From positions 1 through 61,810 of the forward strand of contig JAJPKR010000035.1 in the NCBI GenBank assembly GCA_021323595.1: a DNA stretch of 61,810 nucleotides, in the 5' to 3' direction. A program made the position numbers and the translations under genes. Source of the DNA: Terriglobia bacterium (GTDB taxonomy: Bacteria > Acidobacteriota > Terriglobia > Terriglobales > SCQP01). The notes under the pieces were generated by a model. That model did not search any database, was not told where the DNA came from, and was given only the letters and a program-made list of their open reading frames with translations. Of this stretch, positions 38,118 to 46,785 are shown one piece after another; position 1 is the stretch's first letter, and every line of letters begins with the position of its first letter.

Positions 38118-40100
38118 CTAGCGCGCGGACGGCGCCGCAAATTGCTCGGGCTGGAACGCGACGATGCGGCCGGCGACGGCGCTGGCAGCGACGGTGAGGG
38201 GACTCGCCAGATAGAGCTGGCCGGGCCCGCTGCGGCCGGGAAAATTGCGATTTTGCGCGCTGATGGCGACTTGATCGCCGCGGGTCGTGGCCCCGGGACC
38301 GGCGTTGATGCAAGCTCCGCAACTGGGTTCGATAATTTCGGCGCCCGCTTGCCGAAAGATTTCGAGATAGCCCTGGCTCCGGCAGTAGTCGCGCGTGGCC
38401 TGAGAGCCGAACTGCAGATAGAAGCGAACGCCCGCGGCGACGCGGCGGCCGGAGGCGAGCGCAGCGCGCAGCACGCGCGCATACATATCCATATCCGCAT
38501 TCTTCCCCGCCGTGCACGTGCCGCCGTAGGCCAACTCGATCTTGACCGGCTCAGCCAGCTCGTCCACGAAGACGCCCCGCCCCGGGTCGCCCGGCAAGGC
38601 CACCATCGGCCGCAGCGCCCCGGCATCGAGTTCGATGATGCCGGCGTATTCGGCATCGGGATCGCCGGCCAGGCCGTCGCAAAGCGCCTGCGCCTGGGCA
38701 CGGGGCATGCCGCGGCGCACGACGAGAAATTCCGCCGCCTTGGCGTCGGGGGCGACGATGCCGGTGAAGCCGCCGATCTCGGCCGCCATGTTGGTCAGGG
38801 TCGCGCGTTCATCCACGTCCAGCGCCGCGATCGCCTCGCCGGCGTACTCGATCACCTTGCCGATCGCCCGGCCGCTCCGGATGTAATCCATCCGCAGCAA
38901 CGCCAGGATCAGATCCTTGGCGGTGACGTTGCCGGCCAGGCGGCCGCGCACGCGGATCAGCAGCGTTTCGGGCACGCGCACGCGCACATCGCGCGTCAGC
39001 CAGGCATTGAATACGTCGGTGGTGCCGATGCCGAACGCCAGCGCGCCGATCGCGCCGCTATGCGGCGTGTGCGAATCGGAGCCGACGACGACCTGTCCCG
39101 GCAAGGCATAGCTCTCAAGCACGACGCTGTGGCAGATGCCTTCCGAACCCTTGCGGTCCTTGAGCTCACCGTGCAGCCGAATGCCGCGCCGACGCGCGAA
39201 TTCCTCTTGCTTGAGCTTGAGCTGCGTCGCCAGGTCGAGCAAGCCCATGGCGCGCTTCTGCGGCGAAATCACCTCATCCAAAAAAGTCAGGTGATCGCGG
39301 AAGAAGATGACCGATTGCGGATCGTTCACCGGCTGGTCCGGCCCCACGAGACGATCGAAGAAGATCGCCGCCATGGGCGTGACGTATTCGTGACTGAAGC
39401 GCAGGTCGGTGCGGGCGAAACCGGCGTCGCCGGGGCGCACGGCCGGGACGCCCATGTGCCGCGCCAGAATCTTTTCCGCCAAGGTCATCGGGCGCGATTC
39501 GGTCGCCACCGCGGGCACCTGCACTTCGCCGCGTAAGCGCGCCTGGTTGAAGGCGAAGAGCCCGCCGCGCAGGATGATCTGGCGCGTGATCTCGTCTTCC
39601 CCGGCAGTCAGCTCTTCAAGCGGAATCGGCTCGCCGGCGCGAATGCGGGGAATCAAATCGAAGTTGGTGCTGGTCAGCAAGCCCAGGTTTTGGCAGTTTT
39701 GCCGGTAGATGCGTTCGTGATTTTCCGCGATGACCAGGCGCAGGCCGGCGCAGAGCTCGGCATACGGCGACTGCTCACGGCTCGAGCCTTTGCCCCGCCG
39801 CTTGCCGGAAACGCACACCGAGAATCCGCCCCGGCGCACGTCATTGCGGCCGATGGGCAACTGGTCGCCGCATTTGAGGCCCGTGTACGGCCATTCGCCC
39901 AGGGTTTCGTCGAAATAGAAGCAAACGTGCGCGGGAGTGATCTCGTCGGTGGAAATGTCATCGCGCAGTTTGACGCCGGGCGGCAGGGGCCAGGGCAAAT
40001 CCTCGCCCGCGAGCTGACGGCGAATCAGTTCGGGATCTTCCGTCAGGAAGAGGATGCGGTTGGGAAAACGAATGGCCGAGCGCTCGTCCACGCTTTTCAT
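38118..40100 (-). CDS. Aconitase-family hydro-lyase with swivel domain first
   Basis: The 660-residue protein joins both parts of an aconitase/isopropylmalate isomerase but in reversed order. The LeuD-like swivel domain is at the N-terminus (LRDDISTDEITPAH, then the GKRRGKGSSREQSP loop, residues 45-135), and the LeuC-like Fe-S part follows (VVVGSDSHTPHSGAIGALAFGIGTTDV). Cluster ligands are Cys in GGTCTAGKNADMD and the two Cys of PSCGACINAGPG. Canonical aconitase has the swivel domain last. The substrate (citrate, isopropylmalate, homocitrate or other) is open. A GATAAT lies before an in-frame GTG at codon 4, so that GTG is an alternative start. Confidence 0.87.
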   Translation of the reverse strand: MKSVDERSAIRFPNRILFLTEDPELIRRQLAGEDLPWPLPPGVKLRDDISTDEITPAHVCFYFDETLGEWPYTGLKCGDQLPIGRNDVRRGGFSVCVSGKRRGKGSSREQSPYAELCAGLRLVIAENHERIYRQNCQNLGLLTSTNFDLIPRIRAGEPIPLEELTAGEDEITRQIILRGGLFAFNQARLRGEVQVPAVATESRPMTLAEKILARHMGVPAVRPGDAGFARTDLRFSHEYVTPMAAIFFDRLVGPDQPVNDPQSVIFFRDHLTFLDEVISPQKRAMGLLDLATQLKLKQEEFARRRGIRLHGELKDRKGSEGICHSVVLESYALPGQVVVGSDSHTPHSGAIGALAFGIGTTDVFNAWLTRDVRVRVPETLLIRVRGRLAGNVTAKDLILALLRMDYIRSGRAIGKVIEYAGEAIAALDVDERATLTNMAAEIGGFTGIVAPDAKAAEFLVVRRGMPRAQAQALCDGLAGDPDAEYAGIIELDAGALRPMVALPGDPGRGVFVDELAEPVKIELAYGGTCTAGKNADMDMYARVLRAALASGRRVAAGVRFYLQFGSQATRDYCRSQGYLEIFRQAGAEIIEPSCGACINAGPGATTRGDQVAISAQNRNFPGRSGPGQLYLASPLTVAASAVAGRIVAFQPEQFAAPSAR

Positions 40101-40186
40101 TATCGGCCCGCGGCCCCGGCTGCCGCTGACCGAACGGAAAGTTGGCGGTCGGCGGCGCGCCGCCGCCGCCGAACGGCGGACGGCGA

Positions 40187-41752
40187 TCAGTGGCCGGCGA
40201 TGGGACCGCGTCCGGCCCGCGGCTTGCGCATGAGCAACACCAGCGGCGCCATGGCCAGGAACACGACTGCGAGCAGCCAGAAGTTATCCACGAAGCTGAG
40301 CAAATAGGCCTGCTGTTGCAGCAGGGCGTACAAGGCCGCCAGCGCGCGCTGGCCGGCGGTGACCAGGTCGGCGCCATGCGCCATGAACCGCTGCTGCATG
40401 GCGAGCAGCATCTGGTGGACGTTGGGCGCCGACATCGTCAGATCCGCACCCAGCCGCACCTGATGGAACTGCTGGCGCCGCGCCAGCAGCGTCGTCACGA
40501 AGGCGATGCCCACGCTGCCGCCGATATTGCGCATCAAATTGAAGAGCGCGGTCGCGTTGCCCATCTCGGCATTGGGAATGGGATCCATGGTGACCGTGGT
40601 CAGCGGCACGAAGACAAAGGCCATGCCCGCGCCTTGCAGAAATTGCGGCCAGAAGAAGTCCCACGGCCCCGAGACGAGCGTGAAGCGCGAGAAGGCGAAA
40701 AGCGCCAGGCTGCCCAGAATCAGGCCGAAGATCAGCAAGCCCCGCGAGTCCCAGCGCTTGCCGAGCAAAATGCCGCAGACGGGCATGAAGATCAGCGAGC
40801 CGATGCCGCGCGGTGCGGTCCAGATGCCGGCGGCGACGGCGGTGTAGTTCAGCAGCGTCTGCAAAAAGATCGGCAGCAGCACCAGGCTGCCGTACAAGAC
40901 GAACCCCAGCAGGGTCATCAAGAACACGCCCGTGGCATAGGTGCGGTTGGTGAAGACGCGGAGATGCACGATGGGATGGCGCGCCGTCAACTCGCGAATC
41001 ACGAAGGCGATCAGCGCGATCATGGCGACGGCGAAGAGCAGCACAATGTAGTGGGCGCCGAACCAATCCGCCTCCTGGCCCTTGTCGAGCATGATCTGCA
41101 GGGCCGCGATGCCGACCGCAAGCATGCCGAGGCCCCAAAAATCCACGCCGCCTTCTTGGCGCTTGATGTACGGCGGATCGAAGAGGAACAGCGTGGTCAT
41201 GATCACGCTGGCGATCCCGATCGGCAGATTGATGTAGAAGACCCAGCGCCACGAGTAGGCGTAGGTCAGCCAGCCGCCCAGCGTGGGGCCGAGGATCGGA
41301 GCCACCACGATGCCGATGCCCCAAAAGCCCATCGCCTTGCCGCGCTCCTCGGGCGGAAAGGTCTCGAGCAGAACCGCCTGCGAGATCGGCTGGAGCGAGC
41401 CGCCGAAGGCGCCTTGCAAGACGCGGAACAACACCAGCGCCGGCAGGGTCGGCGCCAAACCGCACAGCAGGCTGGCGATGGTGAAGCCGCTGACGGCGGT
41501 GATCAGCAGCCGCTTGCGGCCGAAATGATTGCCCAGCCAGCCGGTGATCGGCAAGACGATGGCGTTGGCGACCAAATAGGACGTGAGTACCCACGTCGCC
41601 TCGGTCACCGTCGCCGAAAGGCTGCCGGCGATGTGCGGCAAGCTCACGTTCACGATCGAAGTGTCGAGCACCTCCATGAAGGTGCTCAGCATGACCGTGA
41701 TGGCGATGATCCACGGATTGATCGCCGGCCGTATTGTCTCCCGATCGGACAC
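40187..41752 (-). CDS. EmrB/QacA-type drug:H+ antiporter (MFS, 14 helices)
   Basis: The 521-residue protein belongs to the DHA2 branch of the major facilitator superfamily. It has motif D1-like MEVLDTSIVNVSLPHIAG at residues 21-38, WVLTSYLVANAIVLPITGWLG, GRKRLLI, and RVLQGAFGGSLQPISQA with GPTLGGWL motif C. With the membrane-fusion protein and TolC genes upstream it forms a tripartite pump across both membranes. It is the last gene of the operon, 41 nt after the HlyD gene, and starts with GTG. Confidence 0.94.
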   Translation of the reverse strand: MSDRETIRPAINPWIIAITVMLSTFMEVLDTSIVNVSLPHIAGSLSATVTEATWVLTSYLVANAIVLPITGWLGNHFGRKRLLITAVSGFTIASLLCGLAPTLPALVLFRVLQGAFGGSLQPISQAVLLETFPPEERGKAMGFWGIGIVVAPILGPTLGGWLTYAYSWRWVFYINLPIGIASVIMTTLFLFDPPYIKRQEGGVDFWGLGMLAVGIAALQIMLDKGQEADWFGAHYIVLLFAVAMIALIAFVIRELTARHPIVHLRVFTNRTYATGVFLMTLLGFVLYGSLVLLPIFLQTLLNYTAVAAGIWTAPRGIGSLIFMPVCGILLGKRWDSRGLLIFGLILGSLALFAFSRFTLVSGPWDFFWPQFLQGAGMAFVFVPLTTVTMDPIPNAEMGNATALFNLMRNIGGSVGIAFVTTLLARRQQFHQVRLGADLTMSAPNVHQMLLAMQQRFMAHGADLVTAGQRALAALYALLQQQAYLLSFVDNFWLLAVVFLAMAPLVLLMRKPRAGRGPIAGH

Positions 41753-41793
41753 GAATCCCCTCGACGCTCCTGGCCCCTGCGGCTCCCGCCCAA

Positions 41794-43071
41794 CTACTTG
41801 GTAAAGACGGTGACCTCGACCGACATCCCGGGACGGAGCGGGGCGATGCGGCGATCCTGGCCCGGCTGAAAATAGAGCTTTACGGGAACGCGCTGCACCA
41901 CCTTGACGTAGTTGCCGGTGGCGTTTTCCGGCGGCAACAGGCTGAAGCGGGAGCCGGTGGCGGCGCCGATCGAATCCACGTGCGCGGCCAGGTCTTCGCC
42001 AAAAGCGTCCACGTGAACTTGGGCGCGCTGGCCGGGGTGCATGCCCTCCAGTTGCGTTTCCTTAAAGTTGGCGATCACCCAGCGATCGAGCAGCGGCTTG
42101 CCGCTCTCGACGATGACCAGCGCCGCCTGACCGGGCACGAAGTTCTGGCCGACTTCGACGTGCTTGTCGCCGACGATGCCGGCGACGGGGGCGCGCACGG
42201 TGGTCCAATCCAAGTTCAATTGCGCCTGCGCCACGGCGGCTTCCGCCAGCGCGACGCGCGACTCGGCTTGGGCGGCGTTGGCGCGGCTCACCCGCACCTG
42301 TTCGGGCGCGGAGGCGGCGGCGCGCACCCCGGCCAGCGCTTGCTCGACGCGGCCCTGCTGCGCGGCTACGCCGGCAGCCGCCGCGGCGACGGCATTGCGG
42401 GCGGCATTCAGGTCGGCGGCGGCGGCGCGCGCCTGCGCGGCGGCGGCGGTGGCGGCGGTGCGGATGGCATCGTACTGCTCCTCGCTGACCTCATCCTTGG
42501 CGATCAGCTGAGCGTAGCGCTTCTCGTCGCTCGCGGCGCGCTGCGCGTTCGCCTGCGCCTGGATCAAATTGGCTTGCGCCGCCGCCTGCCGCGCTTCGGC
42601 GAGCGCCTGCTGCTGCTCGGCGGCGCTGTAGTCGGCGCGCGCCTGCGCGAGCGCCGCTTCGGCGCTGCTGACCTGGCTCGACGTGGACGTGCGGGTGATC
42701 GGCACGCCGCTGGTCGCCGCCTGCGCGGCGGCCCGCGCGGCCGCCAGATCCGCCTCGGCATGCCGCAAGGCGAGCTGGTAGTCGCTAGGGTCGAGACGGA
42801 ACAGCACCTGCCCGGCGGCGACGGTCTGGTTTTCGAGCACGTCCACTTCCTGGACCGTGCCCGCCACCCGCGGCGCGATGGGATCCAAGTGCGCTTCAAC
42901 TTGTGCGTCGTCGGTGCTCACACGATGGCGGTAGTAGAAATAGAGGCCGACCGCGATGACCACGATGGCCGCCGCCGCGGCCGCCAGCAGGGCGCGGGGT
43001 TGGCTGCGCGGCGGGGGCTCGAGGGGCGCGGGGGGATGTTGAGCGGGGGTTTCGATCTCGCGGGTGGCCAT
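41794..43071 (-). CDS. HlyD/EmrA-type membrane fusion protein
   Basis: The 425-residue protein has one N-terminal membrane anchor (about 28-46), a lipoyl-like half domain (ISTDDAQVEAHLDPIAPRVAGTV in the mature start, with a TVRAPVAGIVGDKHVEVGQ partner near 290) and a very long Ala/Gln/Glu-rich coiled coil of about 180 residues between them. It bridges the EmrB pump and the outer membrane channel. The ATG overlaps the stop of the tolC-like gene by 1 nt (TAATG). Confidence 0.93.
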   Translation of the reverse strand: MATREIETPAQHPPAPLEPPPRSQPRALLAAAAAAIVVIAVGLYFYYRHRVSTDDAQVEAHLDPIAPRVAGTVQEVDVLENQTVAAGQVLFRLDPSDYQLALRHAEADLAAARAAAQAATSGVPITRTSTSSQVSSAEAALAQARADYSAAEQQQALAEARQAAAQANLIQAQANAQRAASDEKRYAQLIAKDEVSEEQYDAIRTAATAAAAQARAAAADLNAARNAVAAAAAGVAAQQGRVEQALAGVRAAASAPEQVRVSRANAAQAESRVALAEAAVAQAQLNLDWTTVRAPVAGIVGDKHVEVGQNFVPGQAALVIVESGKPLLDRWVIANFKETQLEGMHPGQRAQVHVDAFGEDLAAHVDSIGAATGSRFSLLPPENATGNYVKVVQRVPVKLYFQPGQDRRIAPLRPGMSVEVTVFTK

Positions 43072-44624
43072 TACTGCACTCCTTGCAAATAACGCCGATA
43101 GGAAGAAGCGGCGACGCCCAAGGCCGCAGCCAAGCTCGCCTTGGCGGCATCGTAGGCGTAGAGGCTGGCGATGTAGTTCTCTTCCGCCACGGCCACTTCT
43201 TGTTCCGCCTGCACTTCTTCGAGATTGCTGGCGACGCCGGCGCGGAAGCGATCCCGCGCCAGGGTCAGCTCTTGCCGGGCGAGTCCGCGGGCGTGCTCCG
43301 CCACTTGGACCTGGGCATTGGCCGCATTGATATTGAGCAGGGCGGTGCGAACCTGCTGGCCGATTCGCGCGCGCAGGTCGGCCGCCTGGTCCTCGGCCTC
43401 GCGCAAGCGCGCGGCGGCCGCGAGCGCCTCACCATGGATGCGTCCGCCGGCAAAGACCGGCACCTCGATGGAGCCGGCCAGGGTGAAGGTGGGATGGTTT
43501 TCGGTGATCGCTTGCCCGATGGTGCCGTAGTCGGCGTTGAAATTCACCGCCGGCCAGCGCTGGCCGCGGGCGGCGGCGAGAGCCAGTTGCGCCGCCCGCA
43601 CCAGCTCCTGCGCGGCGCGAAAATCCGGGCGGCTGGCCATGGCTTCGGCCAGCGCCCCGGCTTCGGTCATCGCGGGCGGGGGCGCGTAGGCGATGTGCGC
43701 GGCCACGACAAAGCGCTGCCCGAGCGGCAGACCGATCGCCCGCGCCAGCGTCAATTGCTGCTGGGCCAAGTTGTTCTGCTGGACGATGAGGTTCTGGCGC
43801 TGGCGGTCCTCTTCCACTTGCGCGCGCACGACGTCGAGCCCGGAAACGGTGCCGGCGCGATGCATGTCTTCGGCTTGCTGCCGCGCCTGAGCCGCGGTCG
43901 CCAGTTGCGCTTGCGCGGCCGCGACGCGCGCGCCATCGGACACCGTCAGGAGGTATTGATTGGCCACCGCCAGCACCACCAAGTTGCGCGTCTGCTGGTA
44001 GGTATGACGCGCGGCGTTTTCTTTCGCGCGCGCCGAGCGCCAGGCGTCGAGGCCGGCGATGTTCAAGACCGGCTGTTGCAGATAGCCGCGCGCGTCGAAG
44101 ACGCGGAAGGGACCGACGATCTGTGGGAAGCCGGGAAAGTTGAAGCCGAAGGCGGCCAAGTTGATCTTGGTCTCTTCATCGCTGGTCCGCGCCGTCACCT
44201 CCGGCAAAAGCGCCGCCAGGGATTGCCAGCGCGCCGCCCGCGCCTCCTCCGATTGCGAAGCGGAGAGCAACACGGCGAGGTTGTTGCGCAGACCGCGCTC
44301 GATCGCGTCTTGCAGCGTGAGCTGCAGCGGCACCGCCGAGACCTGCCCCTGCGGCACGCCGCCGGCGAGCGGGCTCTCGGAGGCCTGGCTCGCCTGGCCG
44401 AGCTCGGTCGTCATCGGCATTGCCGGCGCCGGCACATAGGCCGGAGTCGCCGGCGCCTGCGCTCCAGCGGCGGCGCCGGCCGCGAGCAGGCAGGCGACGA
44501 CGCCCCGTATCCACGCGCGCCCGGCGCCGGAGAGGCCGGCATCGCCGAGTCTCGCTCGGCCCAGCGCGCGAACGCACTGGGCGGTGTCGCGCGCTTCCCC
44601 ATCGGTCTCCGCGGGCTGTCTCAT
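43071..44624 (-). CDS. TolC-family outer membrane efflux protein
   Basis: The 517-residue product has an N-terminal hydrophobic segment (GVVACLLAAGAAAGAQA) as signal peptide and two OEP repeats with long Ala/Gln-rich helices (NNLAQQQLTLARAIGLPLGQ, VQAEQEVAVAEENYIASLYAYDAAKASLAAALG). It is the channel of the pump. ATG 44624 overlaps the tetR stop (TGATG); GTG 44627 is an alternative one codon earlier. Confidence 0.92.
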   Translation of the reverse strand: MRQPAETDGEARDTAQCVRALGRARLGDAGLSGAGRAWIRGVVACLLAAGAAAGAQAPATPAYVPAPAMPMTTELGQASQASESPLAGGVPQGQVSAVPLQLTLQDAIERGLRNNLAVLLSASQSEEARAARWQSLAALLPEVTARTSDEETKINLAAFGFNFPGFPQIVGPFRVFDARGYLQQPVLNIAGLDAWRSARAKENAARHTYQQTRNLVVLAVANQYLLTVSDGARVAAAQAQLATAAQARQQAEDMHRAGTVSGLDVVRAQVEEDRQRQNLIVQQNNLAQQQLTLARAIGLPLGQRFVVAAHIAYAPPPAMTEAGALAEAMASRPDFRAAQELVRAAQLALAAARGQRWPAVNFNADYGTIGQAITENHPTFTLAGSIEVPVFAGGRIHGEALAAAARLREAEDQAADLRARIGQQVRTALLNINAANAQVQVAEHARGLARQELTLARDRFRAGVASNLEEVQAEQEVAVAEENYIASLYAYDAAKASLAAALGVAASSYRRYLQGVQ

Positions 44625-45271
44625 CACTTGGAATCTCCCTTGCGCACTCCCTTGGAATCTCCCTTGCGCACTCCCTGCCAGAACAAATCGAAGATGAATT
44701 GCTCGAGGTCGACATGGTTCTCGTGCAATCCCAGAAACGACAGCGCCGCCGTGCCGCGCACGAGGTCGGTCAGGGCCATCGCCGCCTCGAGCGGCGGCAC
44801 CGGCCGCAGCTCGCCATCCTTGATGCCCTGCGAGATCACGGGCGCGACCAGGCGCGCCGCCTCCACTTGCAGTTGCCGGAACTCCTCGGCATGAGGGCCG
44901 CCATATCCGCAGAGCTGGCCAAATTCGGCGAAATAGACGCGCTTGAATTGCTCGTCGCGGCGCATCATCTCGAAGCGCACGCGCAAGATCTCGCGCAGCC
45001 GCTCGCGCGCGGTCCCCGGCCGCGCCACCACCTCTTTCAACCGCGCGTGCAACTCGAGCAAGCGCTCCCGCACCGCCGCCCAGAAGATTTCTTCTTTGTT
45101 TTCGAAATATAGGTAGAGCGTTCCCTTGGCGATGCCGGCCGCAGCGGCGATCTCCTCGAGCGTGGCGTCGCGGAAGCCCTTCTCGGAAAAGACCTTACGA
45201 GCCGCGGCCAGGATTTCGGCATGGCGGAATTCGGTTAAGACTTCGCGTCGCGTCTTGCCTTCGATGGGCAC
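44624..45271 (-). CDS. TetR-family repressor of the efflux operon
   Basis: The 215-residue protein has an N-terminal TetR helix-turn-helix (ILAAARKVFSEKGFRDATLEEIAAAAGIAKGTLYLYFENKEEI, residues 20-62) and a variable ligand-binding domain. It is the first gene of the tetR-tolC-emrA-emrB operon, and a palindrome lies at its promoter, so autoregulation with induction by a pump substrate is likely. The last 16 residues are a perfect duplication of GVRKGDSK caused by a 24-bp tandem repeat. GTG 45271 has CAGGAG 8 nt upstream. Confidence 0.92.
   Translation of the reverse strand: MPIEGKTRREVLTEFRHAEILAAARKVFSEKGFRDATLEEIAAAAGIAKGTLYLYFENKEEIFWAAVRERLLELHARLKEVVARPGTARERLREILRVRFEMMRRDEQFKRVYFAEFGQLCGYGGPHAEEFRQLQVEAARLVAPVISQGIKDGELRPVPPLEAAMALTDLVRGTAALSFLGLHENHVDLEQFIFDLFWQGVRKGDSKGVRKGDSK
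44627..44674 (-). repeat. Exact 24-bp tandem duplication at the 3' end of tetR
   Basis: Copies at 44627-44650 and 44651-44674 are identical and in frame, encoding GVRKGDSK twice. Each copy carries a GGGAG (44638-44634 and 44662-44658 on the minus strand), so the duplication also doubles a possible ribosome binding site for the tolC-like gene. Confidence 0.95.
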
Positions 45272-45302
45272 AACGGGTGCTCCTGGCGAACGTGTCAGAA
45301 AA

Positions 45303-45318
45303 ATGACCGAACAGTCAT
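45303..45318 (-). promoter_or_regulatory. Candidate TetR operator
   Basis: The plus strand reads ATGACCGAACAGTCAT, a palindrome with arms ATGAC/GTCAT and a 6-nt centre. Lengths and TGACC/GTCA half-sites are typical of TetR-family operators. It lies directly downstream of the predicted -10, where a bound repressor would block initiation. Confidence 0.7.
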
Positions 45319-45319
45319 A

Positions 45320-45349
45320 AATTTACAAGCAGAGTATATTCCTCGTCAA
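45320..45349 (-). promoter_or_regulatory. Promoter of the tetR-tolC-emrA-emrB operon
   Basis: On the minus strand TTGACG (45349-45344) and TAAATT (45325-45320) are separated by 18 nt. The region is AT-rich compared with its surroundings. The transcript would carry the operator at its 5' end and about 40 nt of leader with a Shine-Dalgarno. Confidence 0.6.
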
Positions 45350-45384
45350 GAAAATTTTCGGGGGACGAGGGTGAATTCGCGGGA

Positions 45385-46650
45385 TCAGATCAAGCGTGCA
45401 CGAAGCGGTTCCGCGTCCGCGGCGGCGATTTGAACCTGGATGCAGCGATTCGGCGGCAGTTCGGCTGCGACGAGCACGTCCAGGTAGTTGCCGGTCAGGG
45501 CGCGAGTCCAGCCGGCATGCGCGTCGCCCAGCGTCACGGCCGCGAGCGGCTGGCCGGCGCAAGCGCGAGCGAAGGCGGCGCGTTTGCTCGCGGCGAGCGC
45601 GTGCAGGCGGCGGCTGCGTTCGGCGGCGACGCTCGCGGCCACGGGCTGCCAGCGCGGATCGGCGGCGCGGCGCGCGGCTTCGGTGCCGGGACGCGAAGAA
45701 TAGGTGAAGACGTGCAAGTAGGTGAGCGGCAGCGCGGCGAGGGAGCGCTCGGTTTCGGCGAATTCCGCCGCGGTCTCGCCGGGAAAGCCGACCATCACGT
45801 CGGCGCCGATGGCGGCCTGGGGCAGGCGCTCGCGAATGCGCCAAACCTTTTCGGCGTAATGCCAGGGCCGGTAGCGGCGGTGCATGCGGCGCAGCACGGC
45901 GTCGCTGCCCGACTGCAGCGGCACATGCGCATGCGGCGCGATGCGGGGCGCGCTCGCCAGCAGCTCGAGGAGCTCGTCGCTCCAGTCCATGGGCTCGATG
46001 GAGCTGAGGCGCAGGCGGGGAAGCGCGGTGCGGTCGAGGATGGCGCGCACGAGATCGGCGAAGCGCTGCCGCGGGACGAGGTCGCGGCCCCACTGGCCGA
46101 GGTTGATGCCGGTGAGCACGACTTCGGCGACGCCCGCCTGGGCGTGACGCTCGATTGCCGCCAGCACGTCCGGCAGGGGCAGGGAGCGGCTGGCGCCGCG
46201 CACGCTGGGGATCACGCAAAACGCGCAGCGATTATTGCAGCCGTCTTGCACTTTGACGTTGGGGCGAGTGCGCCCGCCCAACTCCGTGTGCGCCAGCGGC
46301 GGCGCGCCGAGCGCTTCGGCGGGCAGCAGGAGCTGGGCGATCGCGGGTTTCTCGGCATGGCCGACCACCCATTCCACGCCGGGCAGGGCGCGCAACTCGG
46401 CGGGCGCGCGCTGGGCATAACAGCCGGTGACGAGAACGCGCGCGGCGGGATTCTCGCGCTGGATGCGGCGGAGGGCGGCGCGGGCGTCGGCGTCGGCTTC
46501 GGCGGTGACGGTGCAGGTATTGAGGACGATGAAATCGGCGGTGGGCGCATCGGCGCGCAGCAAGCCGGCGGCGCGCAACTGGGCCTCGATCTCGGCGCCC
46601 TCGGCCTGATTGGTGCGGCAACCGAAGTTGCGCAGGTAATAACTCGCCAC
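45385..46650 (-). CDS. mtaB: tRNA t6A37 methylthiotransferase
   Basis: This 421-residue radical SAM enzyme adds the 2-methylthio group to N6-threonylcarbamoyladenosine-37 of tRNA. The UPF0004 domain begins ASYYLRNFGCRTNQAEG with the first cluster Cys, followed by DFIVLNTCTVTAEAD and VLVTGCYAQR. The radical SAM triad is VQDGCNNRCAFCVIPSVRG (C-x3-C-x2-C). The FGCRTN and GINLGQWG patterns favour MtaB over MiaB or RimO. GTG 46650 is preceded by TACAAT at 6 nt, which decides the start. Confidence 0.93.
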   Translation of the reverse strand: MASYYLRNFGCRTNQAEGAEIEAQLRAAGLLRADAPTADFIVLNTCTVTAEADADARAALRRIQRENPAARVLVTGCYAQRAPAELRALPGVEWVVGHAEKPAIAQLLLPAEALGAPPLAHTELGGRTRPNVKVQDGCNNRCAFCVIPSVRGASRSLPLPDVLAAIERHAQAGVAEVVLTGINLGQWGRDLVPRQRFADLVRAILDRTALPRLRLSSIEPMDWSDELLELLASAPRIAPHAHVPLQSGSDAVLRRMHRRYRPWHYAEKVWRIRERLPQAAIGADVMVGFPGETAAEFAETERSLAALPLTYLHVFTYSSRPGTEAARRAADPRWQPVAASVAAERSRRLHALAASKRAAFARACAGQPLAAVTLGDAHAGWTRALTGNYLDVLVAAELPPNRCIQVQIAAADAEPLRARLI

Positions 46651-46656
46651 GCCTCG

Positions 46657-46662
46657 ATTGTA
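46657..46662 (-). promoter_or_regulatory. TACAAT -10-like hexamer before mtaB
   Basis: Ends 6 nt before GTG 46650, leaving no room for a ribosome binding site. Confidence 0.55.
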
Positions 46663-46770
46663 GCGTTCGCGGCGGGCAAGCCCGGCCGCGGCGGCGGCCG
46701 GGTGCGAGACACGCCGGGCCGGCGGCGCATTGGGGAGCGCGACCGTGAGTGGAGCGGCGGCCAGCGGTGC

Positions 46771-46776
46771 TAACAT
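46771..46776 (+). promoter_or_regulatory. TAACAT -10-like hexamer before the TIM-barrel gene
   Basis: Ends 9 nt before ATG 46786. Weaker match than the neighbours. Confidence 0.35.
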
Positions 46777-46785
46777 GGCGGGTTC

